A DNA stretch of 64,000 nucleotides from Blastococcus sp. CPCC 205250 (GTDB taxonomy: Bacteria > Actinomycetota > Actinomycetes > Mycobacteriales > Geodermatophilaceae). The position numbers were made by a program, and so were the translations under genes. This document shows positions 7,565 through 14,757 of this stretch, piece after piece (the stretch's first letter is position 1; the number at the start of each line of letters is the position of its first letter). The DNA lies in contig NZ_JABGCG010000005.1 of NCBI RefSeq assembly GCF_019799925.1, positions 354,318-418,317 on the forward strand, in the 5' to 3' direction. A model generated the notes under the pieces. The model was not told the origin of the DNA. It did no database searches and worked only from the letters and a program-made list of their open reading frames with translations.

Positions 7565-7570
7565 TAATCT
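7565..7570 (+). promoter_or_regulatory. -10 box of the MarR gene (TAATCT)
   Basis: TAATCT ends 7 bases before GTG 7578, so the transcript would begin at or within a base of the start codon (leaderless). The operator half-site TCAAGT overlaps its first base, which suggests autorepression. Confidence 0.65.
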
Positions 7571-7577
7571 CTGCGGT

Positions 7578-7988
7578 GTGACCGCGGCCGACGCGCTGGA
7601 CCAGCAGCTGTGGGACCTCGTGTACGCCTACGACGCGGCGTACGACCGCGCGGCCCGGGCGGTCGGCCTGAGCGCGGCACAGGCGTGCCTGCTCGACGCC
7701 CTGACCAGCGGCCCCCGCGCGATGGGGGAGCTCGCCGCCGAGCTGCTGTGCGACGCCTCGAACGTCACCCAGCTCGCCGCCCGGCTGGAGGGGCGCGGGC
7801 TGGTGGACCGCGCCGCCGACCCGGCCGACCGGCGGGTCAAGCGGCTGTCGATCACCCCGGCCGGCCGGCAGGTCCACCGCGCCGTCCGCTCGGCGTTCGA
7901 CTTCCCCGCCACCCGGCTCGGACGCCTCACCGGGCCGGAACGACAGCAGCTCGCCGGCCTGGTGGCGAAGATGCTGGCGCCCGGCTGA
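7578..7988 (+). CDS. MarR-family regulator
   Basis: 136 residues, winged helix-turn-helix of the MarR type: MGELAAELLCDASNVTQLAARLEGRGLV is the recognition helix region and DPADRRVKRLSITPAG is the wing with its DxRxxR-like motif. The family binds palindromes as a dimer and releases them on binding phenolics or on oxidation. Divergent from the NmrA-like oxidoreductase and very likely its repressor. It has one Cys in the recognition-helix region (LLCDAS) and one in the first helix (QACLLDAL), so redox sensing is possible but not shown. Start GTG fits a leaderless message. Confidence 0.9.
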   Translation: MTAADALDQQLWDLVYAYDAAYDRAARAVGLSAAQACLLDALTSGPRAMGELAAELLCDASNVTQLAARLEGRGLVDRAADPADRRVKRLSITPAGRQVHRAVRSAFDFPATRLGRLTGPERQQLAGLVAKMLAPG

Positions 7989-7997
7989 GAACGCCCC

Positions 7998-8028
7998 TTG
8001 ACCCTGACGCGACGTCAGGCTGTGCACT
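7998..8028 (+). promoter_or_regulatory. MerR/TipA-type promoter with operator
   Basis: CCTGACGCGACGTCAGG (8003-8019) is a perfect 7-3-7 inverted repeat. It lies between a TTGACC -35 box (7998-8003) and a TGCACT -10 box (8023-8028) with the long 19-base spacer characteristic of MerR-activated promoters, 28 bases before the MerR ATG. This implies autoregulation by promoter unwinding. Confidence 0.8.
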
Positions 8029-8055
8029 CGTCGCCGTCAGAGAGGAGGGACCGCG

Positions 8056-8805
8056 ATGAACGTGGGAGAGGTCGCCGCGCTCGCCGGCATCACGGTGCGC
8101 ACGCTGCACCACTACGACCGGATCGGGCTGCTGTCGCCGTCCGGGCGGACGGCGTCCGGGTACCGGCGGTACTCGGCTCCCGACCTGGACCGGCTGCACC
8201 AGGTGCTGGTCTACCGCGAGCTCGGGTTCCCCCTCGAGGAGGTCGCGGCCCTGCTGGACGCGGACGACCCGGCCGAGCACCTGCGGCGGCAGCACCGGCT
8301 GCTGCGGGACCGGCTGGAGCGCACGCAGGCGATGGTCGCGGCCGTCGAGAAGGAGATGGAGGCGAGAGCCATGGGGATCAGCCTGACCCCCGAGGAGCGG
8401 TTCGAGTTGTTCGGCGACTGGCTGCCGGAGGAGTACGAGGCCGAGGCCGAGCAGCGCTGGGGTGACACGGAGGCCTGGGAGCAGTCCCAGCGCCGGACGC
8501 GCAGCTACTCGAAGGACGACTGGGTGCGCATCAAGGCCGAGGGGGAGGACGTCGAGCGGCGCTTCGCCGAGGCCCTGCGCGCCGGGGTGCCGGCCGACTC
8601 GGCCGCGGCGATGGACCTGGCCGAGGAGCACCGGCAGCAGATCAGCCGGAACTTCTACGACTGCGGCCCGGAGATGCACGCCGGCCTCGGCCGGATGTAC
8701 GTCGAGGACGAGCGGTTCGCCGCTCACTACGAGCAGATCGCGCCGGGCCTGGCCCGGTACGTGAGCACCGCCGTCCAGGCCAACGCCGCCCGCCAGGCCG
8801 GCTGA
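8056..8805 (+). CDS. TipA-like MerR-family regulator with TipAS domain
   Basis: 249 residues. Residues 3-75 are a MerR winged helix (VGEVAALAGITVRTLHHYDRIGLL, SGYRRYS), followed by a long coiled coil (about 76-110) and a TipAS-type domain to about 245 (FGDWLPEEY, WGDTEAWEQS, FYDCGPEMHAGLGRMYVEDERF). TipAS domains bind thiopeptides and other hydrophobic drugs and then switch on the promoter. GGAGGG lies 8 bases before ATG 8056. The gene has its own 7-3-7 operator upstream and a strong terminator downstream, so it appears to be a stand-alone, autoregulated multidrug sensor. Target genes are not evident apart from itself. Confidence 0.92.
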   Translation: MNVGEVAALAGITVRTLHHYDRIGLLSPSGRTASGYRRYSAPDLDRLHQVLVYRELGFPLEEVAALLDADDPAEHLRRQHRLLRDRLERTQAMVAAVEKEMEARAMGISLTPEERFELFGDWLPEEYEAEAEQRWGDTEAWEQSQRRTRSYSKDDWVRIKAEGEDVERRFAEALRAGVPADSAAAMDLAEEHRQQISRNFYDCGPEMHAGLGRMYVEDERFAAHYEQIAPGLARYVSTAVQANAARQAG

Positions 8806-8815
8806 GTGCTCCAGC

Positions 8816-8866
8816 GTGTGCGCCGGGGCCGCGTTCCGGGTGCCGGGACGCGGCCCCGGCGCACAC
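8816..8866. terminator. long perfect hairpin between convergent genes
   Basis: A 19-bp perfect stem (left arm 8816-8834 starting GTGTGCGCCGGGG, right arm 8848-8866) with a 13-base loop, lying between the TipA-like gene and the convergent methyltransferase. There is no U-tract, as is usual for high-GC actinobacterial terminators. The end of the stem, GTGTGCGCC, recurs in the terminator at 61197. Confidence 0.8.
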
Positions 8867-8875
8867 CGTCCTCCG

Positions 8876-9670
8876 TCAGACGCGGATGAGCAGCTCGCCG
8901 TGCAGCATGCCGAGCCAGCCGTCGTCGGCCGCGGCCCAGCGCAGCCACGCCGCGGCGACGTCCTCGAGCTCGTCCCGGGTGGCCAGCCCGTAGGCCACCG
9001 CCTGCTCGGCGAAGGCCGACGCCGTCGCGCGGCCGGCCCAGGAGGTGCCCCACCACTGCCGTTCGGCCTCCGTCGACCAGCACCAGGAGGACGTCGTGGC
9101 GACCACGTCGCGCAGCCCCGCCCCGTGCGCCCACGACAGCAGCCGGCGGCCGGCGTCGGGCTCGGCGTCGTTGGCCCGGGCCACCCGCTGGTACAGGTCC
9201 AGCCAGCGCTCCAGGCCGGCGTCGAGGGGGAACCACGCCGTCGCGGCGTAGTCGACGTCGCGGACGGCCACCACCCCGCCGGGCCGGCAGACCCGCGCCA
9301 TCTCGCGCAGCGCCGCCACCGGGTCGGTCAGGTGCTGCAGCACCTGGTGGGCGTGCACGACGTCGAAGGAGTCGTCGTCGGCCTCGAGCGCGTAGGTGTC
9401 GCCCACGGCGAAGGTGACCGCGACCCCCTCCCGTGCCGCCAGCTCCCGGGCCTCGTCCAGCGGGGCCGGGGAGACGTCCAGGCCGACCACCCGGCCGGGC
9501 GCGACCCGCCGGGCCAGGTCGACGGTGATCGTGCCGGGCCCACACCCCACGTCGAGCAGGTCGAGCCCCGGGCGCAGCAGCGGGAGGAGGTGGCCGGCGG
9601 AGTTCTCGGCGGTCCGCCAGCGGTGCGACTGCAGGACCGGCTCGGCGTGCCCATGCGTGTAGGTGTCCAT
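8876..9670 (-). CDS. SAM-dependent class I methyltransferase
   Basis: About 264 residues with the class I fold: motif I LLDVGCGPGTITVDLA, motif II region VVGLDVSPAPLDEA, DSFDVVHAHQVLQHLTDP and the post-III segment MARVCRPGGVVAVRDVDY. Resembles UbiE/methyltransf_11 proteins that methylate small molecules. The N-terminus MDTYTHGH and SHRWRTAENSA are typical for this actinobacterial group, so I take ATG 9670; ATG 9682 is possible. Substrate unknown. It is flanked on both sides by strong hairpins and appears monocistronic. Confidence 0.85.
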   Translation of the reverse strand: MDTYTHGHAEPVLQSHRWRTAENSAGHLLPLLRPGLDLLDVGCGPGTITVDLARRVAPGRVVGLDVSPAPLDEARELAAREGVAVTFAVGDTYALEADDDSFDVVHAHQVLQHLTDPVAALREMARVCRPGGVVAVRDVDYAATAWFPLDAGLERWLDLYQRVARANDAEPDAGRRLLSWAHGAGLRDVVATTSSWCWSTEAERQWWGTSWAGRATASAFAEQAVAYGLATRDELEDVAAAWLRWAAADDGWLGMLHGELLIRV

Positions 9671-9757
9671 GCCGGGGATCATGGACCCCGGTGTTCACAC
9701 AGTGGAACCGTCTTCCCGCACCGTGAGACGGGCAGGGGACGACAACCCTCCCGTGCA

Positions 9758-9793
9758 CTCGTGCTCTGCCCGCCCTGATGGGCAGAGCACGAG
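9758..9793. terminator. hairpin of the CTCGTGCTCTGCCC family, copy 1
   Basis: A 14-bp perfect stem (CTCGTGCTCTGCCC with its complement) and an 8-base loop, downstream of the minus-strand glpD. Almost the same stem occurs at 21301-21338, so it belongs to a dispersed hairpin family. Confidence 0.75.
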
Positions 9794-9831
9794 CACGCCG
9801 GGCACCCTCCGGCCACCAGGGCCGACGGGGG

Positions 9832-11352
9832 CTACTCGGCGAGGACGGCCTCGGCGGTGGCGACGGCGCGCTCGCGGTCGGCGGGGACGAGACCGATCCG
9901 GGTGCGGCGGTCGAGCAGGTCGGCGACGGTGCGCGCGCCCTCGGCCCGGACGGCGAAGCGCAGCTCCCCCACCGTCTCCGGGCGGTCCTCGACGACCGGC
10001 TCCGACCCCAGCGCCGCGACCACCGGCGCCTCGGTGCCGTACCGGGCGACCAGGCGGCCCGGGGCGTCCACCCGGGCCAGGGCTGCCCGCGGCGCGGCAC
10101 CGACCAGCGGCAGCCGCGCGGTGACCGACCGCGGCGCGCCGCGCCCCAGCCGCTCGACGACGGCGTCCACCGTCTCCTCGGCCATCGCCCGGTAGGTGGT
10201 CAGCTTCCCGCCGACGACGGTGAGCACCGCGCCGTCCCAGGTGAGCAGGTGCTTGCGGGAGAGGTCGGCGGTGGCGTCCCCCGGGCCGGTGCCCGCGGAC
10301 TCCGGCAGCACCAGCGGGCGCAGCCCGGCGTAGGAGCCGACGACGTCCTCGCGGGTCAGCGGCACCTCCAGCACCCGGCCCACCGTCTCCAGGAGCTGGC
10401 TCACCTCGGCGTCCGAGGGCACCGGGTCCTCGTCGGGCACCGGGCCGGCCACCGGCTCGTCGGTCAGCCCGAGGTACACCAGCCCGCCCGGCTGCGGCAG
10501 CGCGAACACGTAGCGCGAGCGCGAGCCGGGCAGCGGCACGGTGAGCGCCGCCGTCGGGTCCCCGAGCCGCGACGCCCGCACGACCAGGTGCGACCCCCGG
10601 GAGGGCACCAGCCGGATCCCCGGGGCGAGGCGCTGGGCCCACACCCCGGCCGCGTTCACCACCACACCGGCGCGCACCTCGAACGCCGCGCCGCCGTCGG
10701 GCGCCACGGAGACGAGAGCGCCGTCCACGCCGGTCACCGCCGCACCGGTCAGGACCCGCGCCCCGAGCGAGGCCGCCGTCCGGGCCAGCGCGACGACGAG
10801 CCGCACGTCGTCGGTGAGCTGGCCGTCCCAGAAGACGACGCCGCCGCGCCCGGGCCGCACCGCCGGCGTCGCCCGCGCCAATTCCGCGGCGGCCACCCGC
10901 CGGGTGCCGGGCAGCGAGCGGCGGCCGCCCGGGACCGAGATCCGCACCGCGTCGCCCAGCCGGCCCCCGGCCTCGGCCAGCGCGGTGACGTCCCGCCCGG
11001 CGACGTCGGGCACGAGGAAGGGCAGCGGCCGGACCAGGTGCGGCGCGGTGGCCCCCATGAGGACGGCGCGCTCGCGGGCGGACTCCCGGGCCAGGCCGAT
11101 CTCCCCGTGCGCGAGGTAGCGCAACCCGCCGTGCACCAGCTTCGACGACCAGCGGCTCGTGCCCGAGGCGAGGTCGGCCCGCTCGACCAGGGCCACCGAC
11201 AGCCCCCGTGCCGCGGCGTCCACGGCCACGCCGGTGCCGGTCACGCCACCGCCGACGACGAACACGTCGACCGCCCCGCCCGCGAGGAACTCCAGGTCAG
11301 CGGCGCGTCGGGCGGCGGTCAGCGCGCCGGGGGCGAACGCGTCGCGGGGCAC
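9832..11352 (-). CDS. glpD: glycerol-3-phosphate dehydrogenase
   Basis: 506 residues. Oxidises sn-glycerol-3-phosphate to dihydroxyacetone phosphate, passing electrons from FAD to membrane quinone. The N-terminal FAD-binding site is VFVVGGGVTGTGVAVDAAARG, followed by the GlpD signatures SGTSRWSSKLVHGGLRYL and the C-terminal GGKLTTYR region, with a DAO_C domain after it. GTG 11352 is preferred: it gives the usual ~20-residue lead into the FAD motif and lies 6 bases after a TACAGT -10 box. No glpF or glpK is adjacent. Its divergent neighbour resembles alkyl-DHAP synthase, an enzyme that uses a DHAP derivative, so the pair may share a metabolic node. Confidence 0.92.
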   Translation of the reverse strand: MPRDAFAPGALTAARRAADLEFLAGGAVDVFVVGGGVTGTGVAVDAAARGLSVALVERADLASGTSRWSSKLVHGGLRYLAHGEIGLARESARERAVLMGATAPHLVRPLPFLVPDVAGRDVTALAEAGGRLGDAVRISVPGGRRSLPGTRRVAAAELARATPAVRPGRGGVVFWDGQLTDDVRLVVALARTAASLGARVLTGAAVTGVDGALVSVAPDGGAAFEVRAGVVVNAAGVWAQRLAPGIRLVPSRGSHLVVRASRLGDPTAALTVPLPGSRSRYVFALPQPGGLVYLGLTDEPVAGPVPDEDPVPSDAEVSQLLETVGRVLEVPLTREDVVGSYAGLRPLVLPESAGTGPGDATADLSRKHLLTWDGAVLTVVGGKLTTYRAMAEETVDAVVERLGRGAPRSVTARLPLVGAAPRAALARVDAPGRLVARYGTEAPVVAALGSEPVVEDRPETVGELRFAVRAEGARTVADLLDRRTRIGLVPADRERAVATAEAVLAE

Positions 11353-11358
11353 CGGCAG

Positions 11359-11364
11359 ACTGTA
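11359..11364 (-). promoter_or_regulatory. -10 box of leaderless glpD (TACAGT)
   Basis: On the minus strand TACAGT is followed by 6 bases and then GTG 11352, the exact geometry of leaderless actinobacterial genes. It lies in the 15-base gap between two divergent start codons. Confidence 0.6.
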
Positions 11365-11367
11365 GCC

Positions 11368-13071
11368 GTGCCCGAGCAGCCGGAACTGACGATCCAGGGA
11401 TGGGGCCCCGGGAGCTCCCGCGTGGCCACGGTCGCCGACGCGCCCGGGGAGGCGGAGGGCTCCCTGGAGCTCACCCGCGACCCCGACCTCGCCGCGGCGC
11501 TCCCCCGTGCCGCCCGCCGGCACCTGGCCAAGGAGCTGGGCTGGACCCCGCGGCCGACGCCGGCGGTCCGGGTCGGCGACATCCGGCTGGCGCCCAGCCG
11601 CCTGCCCGGGGAGGCCCGCGCGGCGATGACCGCGCTGCTCGGCGAGGAGCACGTGGCCACCGACGAGCTGTCGCGGCTGCGGCGCACCGGCGGGAAGAGC
11701 TACCTGGACCTGCTGCGCCGCCGCGAGGGCGACGCGTCCGACGCCCCCGACGCCGTCGTGAGCCCCGGCGACACGGCCGAGACCGCGGCCCTCCTGGCGC
11801 TGTGCGCCGAGCACGGCGTGGTCGTCGTCCCCTTCGGGGGCGGCACGAGCGTGGTCGGCGGGCTGTCCGGCACGGACCCCGACGACCGGCCGGCGATCGC
11901 GCTGGACCTGCGCCGGATGGCCGGCATCCGCGACCTCGACGTCCCCTCCTCGCTGGTCACCGTGGGCCCCGGCATGCGCGGGCCGGCGCTGGAGGAGGCG
12001 CTGGGCGCCGACGGGCTCACCCTGGGCCACCTGCCCCAGAGCTGGGAGTTCGCCACCCTCGGCGGCTACGCGGCCACCCGGTCGTCCGGCCAGGCCTCCA
12101 CCGGGATCGGCCGGTTCGACGACCTGGTGGCCGGGCTGACGCTGGCCACGCCCACCGGGGTGCTGGAGCTGGGGCACCCGCCGGCGAGCGCGGCCGGCCC
12201 GGACCTGCTCGGCCTGGCCCTGGGCTCCGAGGGCGCCCTCGGCGTCATCACCGAGCTCCGGTTGCGGGTGCGCCCGAAGCCGCGCACCACCCGGTACGAG
12301 GGGTGGTCGTTCCGCAGCTGGGCCGCCGGCCTGGCCGGGCTGCAGCGGCTGGCCCGGCACGAGCTGCTGCCCGACGTGGTCCGGCTGTCCGACCCCGACG
12401 AGACCCGGGCGAACCTGCTGATGGCCGGCGGCACCGGCGCCCGCGCCCTGCGCGGGGCGCTGCGGGCGCGCGGGCACGGCGAGGGCTGCCTGCTGGTCGT
12501 CGGCTGGGAGGGCCTGCCCCCGCTGGTCCGCGCCCGGCGGCGGGCCGCGGCGTCGGTGCTCCGCGAGGGCGGCGCCGTCCGGGCCGGCCGCCGGGTGGGC
12601 GAGTCCTGGCGTCGGCACCGGTTCGAGGCGCCCTACCTGCGCGACCGGCTGATGGACTCCGGGCTGCTCGTCGAGACCCTCGAGACCGCGGCGACCTGGT
12701 CGGCGCTGCCGGTGGTCTACGACGCCGTCCGCCGGGCGCTGGGCCGCTCACTGACCCGCGCCGGCCGCCGCCCGCTGGTGATGAGCCACGTCTCCCACGG
12801 CTACCCCACCGGGGCGTCGCTGTACGTCACGGTGCTCGCCGACCGGGACGACGACCTGCCGATCCAGCAGTGGCTGGCGGCCAAGCGCGAAGCCACCGAC
12901 GCACTGCTGGCCGCGGGCGGCACCCTGACCCACCACCACGCCGTCGGCGCCGACCACCGGCCGTGGCTGGAGCGCGAGGTCGGGCCGCTGGGCGTCGAGG
13001 TGCTCCGGGCGGTCAAGCAGCGGCTGGACCCGGCGGGCATCTGCAACCCCGGCGTGCTGCTGCCGGACTAG
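11368..13071 (+). CDS. FAD-binding oxidase, alkyl-dihydroxyacetonephosphate synthase-like
   Basis: 567 residues of the PCMH-type FAD family. The phosphate-binding loop VVPFGGGTSVVGGLSG lies near residue 155 and the second FAD segment ATLGGYAATRSSGQ near 230; FAD-oxidase_C follows. The C-terminal THHHAVGADH (about 523-532) corresponds to the catalytic HHHGVG signature of alkyl-DHAP synthase, the enzyme that exchanges the acyl of acyl-DHAP for a fatty alcohol in ether-lipid synthesis. Actinobacterial homologues are commonly annotated this way but few have been tested; a D-lactate or glycolate dehydrogenase-like role is an alternative. GTG 11368 lies only 15 bases from the glpD start, so control of the two genes must be linked. 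Confidence 0.8.
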   Translation: MPEQPELTIQGWGPGSSRVATVADAPGEAEGSLELTRDPDLAAALPRAARRHLAKELGWTPRPTPAVRVGDIRLAPSRLPGEARAAMTALLGEEHVATDELSRLRRTGGKSYLDLLRRREGDASDAPDAVVSPGDTAETAALLALCAEHGVVVVPFGGGTSVVGGLSGTDPDDRPAIALDLRRMAGIRDLDVPSSLVTVGPGMRGPALEEALGADGLTLGHLPQSWEFATLGGYAATRSSGQASTGIGRFDDLVAGLTLATPTGVLELGHPPASAAGPDLLGLALGSEGALGVITELRLRVRPKPRTTRYEGWSFRSWAAGLAGLQRLARHELLPDVVRLSDPDETRANLLMAGGTGARALRGALRARGHGEGCLLVVGWEGLPPLVRARRRAAASVLREGGAVRAGRRVGESWRRHRFEAPYLRDRLMDSGLLVETLETAATWSALPVVYDAVRRALGRSLTRAGRRPLVMSHVSHGYPTGASLYVTVLADRDDDLPIQQWLAAKREATDALLAAGGTLTHHHAVGADHRPWLEREVGPLGVEVLRAVKQRLDPAGICNPGVLLPD

Positions 13072-13114
13072 GGCGGCGCGGCGCCGCAGCGACCGGGGCA
13101 GCCGCCGGGGCGGC

Positions 13115-14599
13115 TCACCCGACCCGGTCACGGGGGCCCCACGAGGGCCGGGCGCGCAGCGCGTGCCCGGCGGAGAAGACGTCGCCGGGGTCGACGGCCC
13201 GCTTGACCGCCAGCAGGCGGGCGGCGTCGGCGGAGTCCCAGGCGGCCAGCACCTCCTCCGGGCCGGAGACGTCGCCGAGGAAGTTGACCAGGCAGCCCGG
13301 TGCCGCCCACGGCCGCAGTGCGTCGAGGACGCCGCGGCCGATCCGGGGCAGCACCTCGGCGAGCTCGGGCACCATCGGGCCCACGACCAGCACCGACCAG
13401 GCGGCGGACCGCCCCGCCACCGCGTCGGGCACGGCCGGCTGCCGGCCGAGGGCGCCGCCGAGCTGCCGGATCTCGGCCATGACCAGCGGCACCGGCACGT
13501 CGGGCCCGGCGGCGGCGAGGAACGCCTCGACGGTCTCCGCGGTGAGCTCGGCGAGCAGCATGCCCTTCTCCCACGCCGGCATGGGGTCCCGCGGGTCCAT
13601 GTGGACCGCGTCCATCTCGGTCGTCAGCAGCGGGACGACGGCGCCGAGCACGATCCGGCCGGCCGCCTGCATCGGCGCCAGCAACCGCTCGCCCTCGGCG
13701 AGGTCGTCGCCGCAGTAGAGGTAGCGCAGGTGGACGACGGTCTGCCCCTGCAGTGGCGGCGGCAGGTCCGGCAACGGGGGCAGGCGCAGGACGGCGATCG
13801 AGCTGCTGGCCTCCTCGGGCAGCGTCGGCGCCCACTGCCGGTAGGCGTGCAGCACCGCGGCGGCGTCCTCGGCGGCGAAGAAGACGCCGCCGCCGAGGAC
13901 CGAGGAGAGCGGCACCAGCGCGATCTCGATGGCGGTGACGACGCCGAACGCGCCCTTCCCGCCGCGGACGGCCCAGAACAGCTCCGGGTCGCTGGTCGCA
14001 TCGACCCGGCGCAGCGTGCCGTCGGCGGTGACGATCTCCACGGCCTGCACGGTGTCGGCGGCGTAGCCGAACCGGCGGCCCAGCGGGCCGTGCCCACCGC
14101 CCAGGGTGTAGCCGACCACGCCGACGTCGGAGGAGGAGCCGCACAGGCCGGTCAGCCCGTGCTCCGCGGCGGCCTCGAGGACCGCGGCCCACCGGACGCC
14201 GGCCTGCACGCGCGCGGTGCGGCGCACCGGGTCGACGGCGACGCCCTGCATCCGGCGGGTCGTGACCATGACCGAGCCGGCGGCGTTGCGGACCGGCCCG
14301 TGCCCGGTGGCCTGGACGGCGACCGGCAGCCCGTGGGCGACGGCGAACCGCACGGCGGCGACGACGTCGGCGGCGCAGGTGGCCCCGACGGCGAGGGCCG
14401 GCGTGTGCTGGACGGCGACGTTCCAGGTGGCGACCTCGGCGGCCAGGCCGTCGTCCCCGGCGGCGTACACGGGGCCGTGCACGCGGCTGCGCAGCTCGTG
14501 GACGTCGGTGGCGGGGAACGGCGGGGCCAGCACGTCGAGGGCGGCCGGGTCGAGGAGGGGGTGGCCGAGCAGGCCGCTGGCGCGGGGGGTGGGGGTCAT
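13115..14599 (-). CDS. BBE-type FAD-dependent oxidoreductase
   Basis: 494 residues with a PCMH FAD-binding domain (AVQATGHGPVRNA, whose His is at the position used for 8-alpha-histidyl FAD in this family; LCGSSSDVGVVGYTLGGGHG) and a C-terminal berberine-bridge domain (VDPGDVFSAGHAL). Related enzymes oxidise sugars, aklavinone-type polyketides or alkaloids with O2. The second covalent anchor, a Cys, may be LCGSSSD, but this is not certain. ATG 14599 has GGAG upstream. Divergent from an AfsR-type regulator 158 bases away, which makes it a natural candidate target of that regulator. Substrate unknown. Confidence 0.85.
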   Translation of the reverse strand: MTPTPRASGLLGHPLLDPAALDVLAPPFPATDVHELRSRVHGPVYAAGDDGLAAEVATWNVAVQHTPALAVGATCAADVVAAVRFAVAHGLPVAVQATGHGPVRNAAGSVMVTTRRMQGVAVDPVRRTARVQAGVRWAAVLEAAAEHGLTGLCGSSSDVGVVGYTLGGGHGPLGRRFGYAADTVQAVEIVTADGTLRRVDATSDPELFWAVRGGKGAFGVVTAIEIALVPLSSVLGGGVFFAAEDAAAVLHAYRQWAPTLPEEASSSIAVLRLPPLPDLPPPLQGQTVVHLRYLYCGDDLAEGERLLAPMQAAGRIVLGAVVPLLTTEMDAVHMDPRDPMPAWEKGMLLAELTAETVEAFLAAAGPDVPVPLVMAEIRQLGGALGRQPAVPDAVAGRSAAWSVLVVGPMVPELAEVLPRIGRGVLDALRPWAAPGCLVNFLGDVSGPEEVLAAWDSADAARLLAVKRAVDPGDVFSAGHALRARPSWGPRDRVG

Positions 14600-14757
14600 G
14601 GGGGGCTCCGGGCGGTCGGTGCGGGGCGGTTCGGGCGAGGCCGACCCTGGCGAACGCGTCTTGACCACCACTTGGAGCGGTCTTGCAGTCCCCCTGCCGG
14701 GCGACGGCGCGCGCGGAAGTCCCCGCTGCGGCGGCTGCTCTGGGAGACTCCCGCGCC

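Noticed and set aside
11353..12618. Long N-terminal extension of glpD
   Set aside because: It would lie antisense to the alkyl-DHAP-synthase-like gene; GlpD homology starts near GTG 11352.
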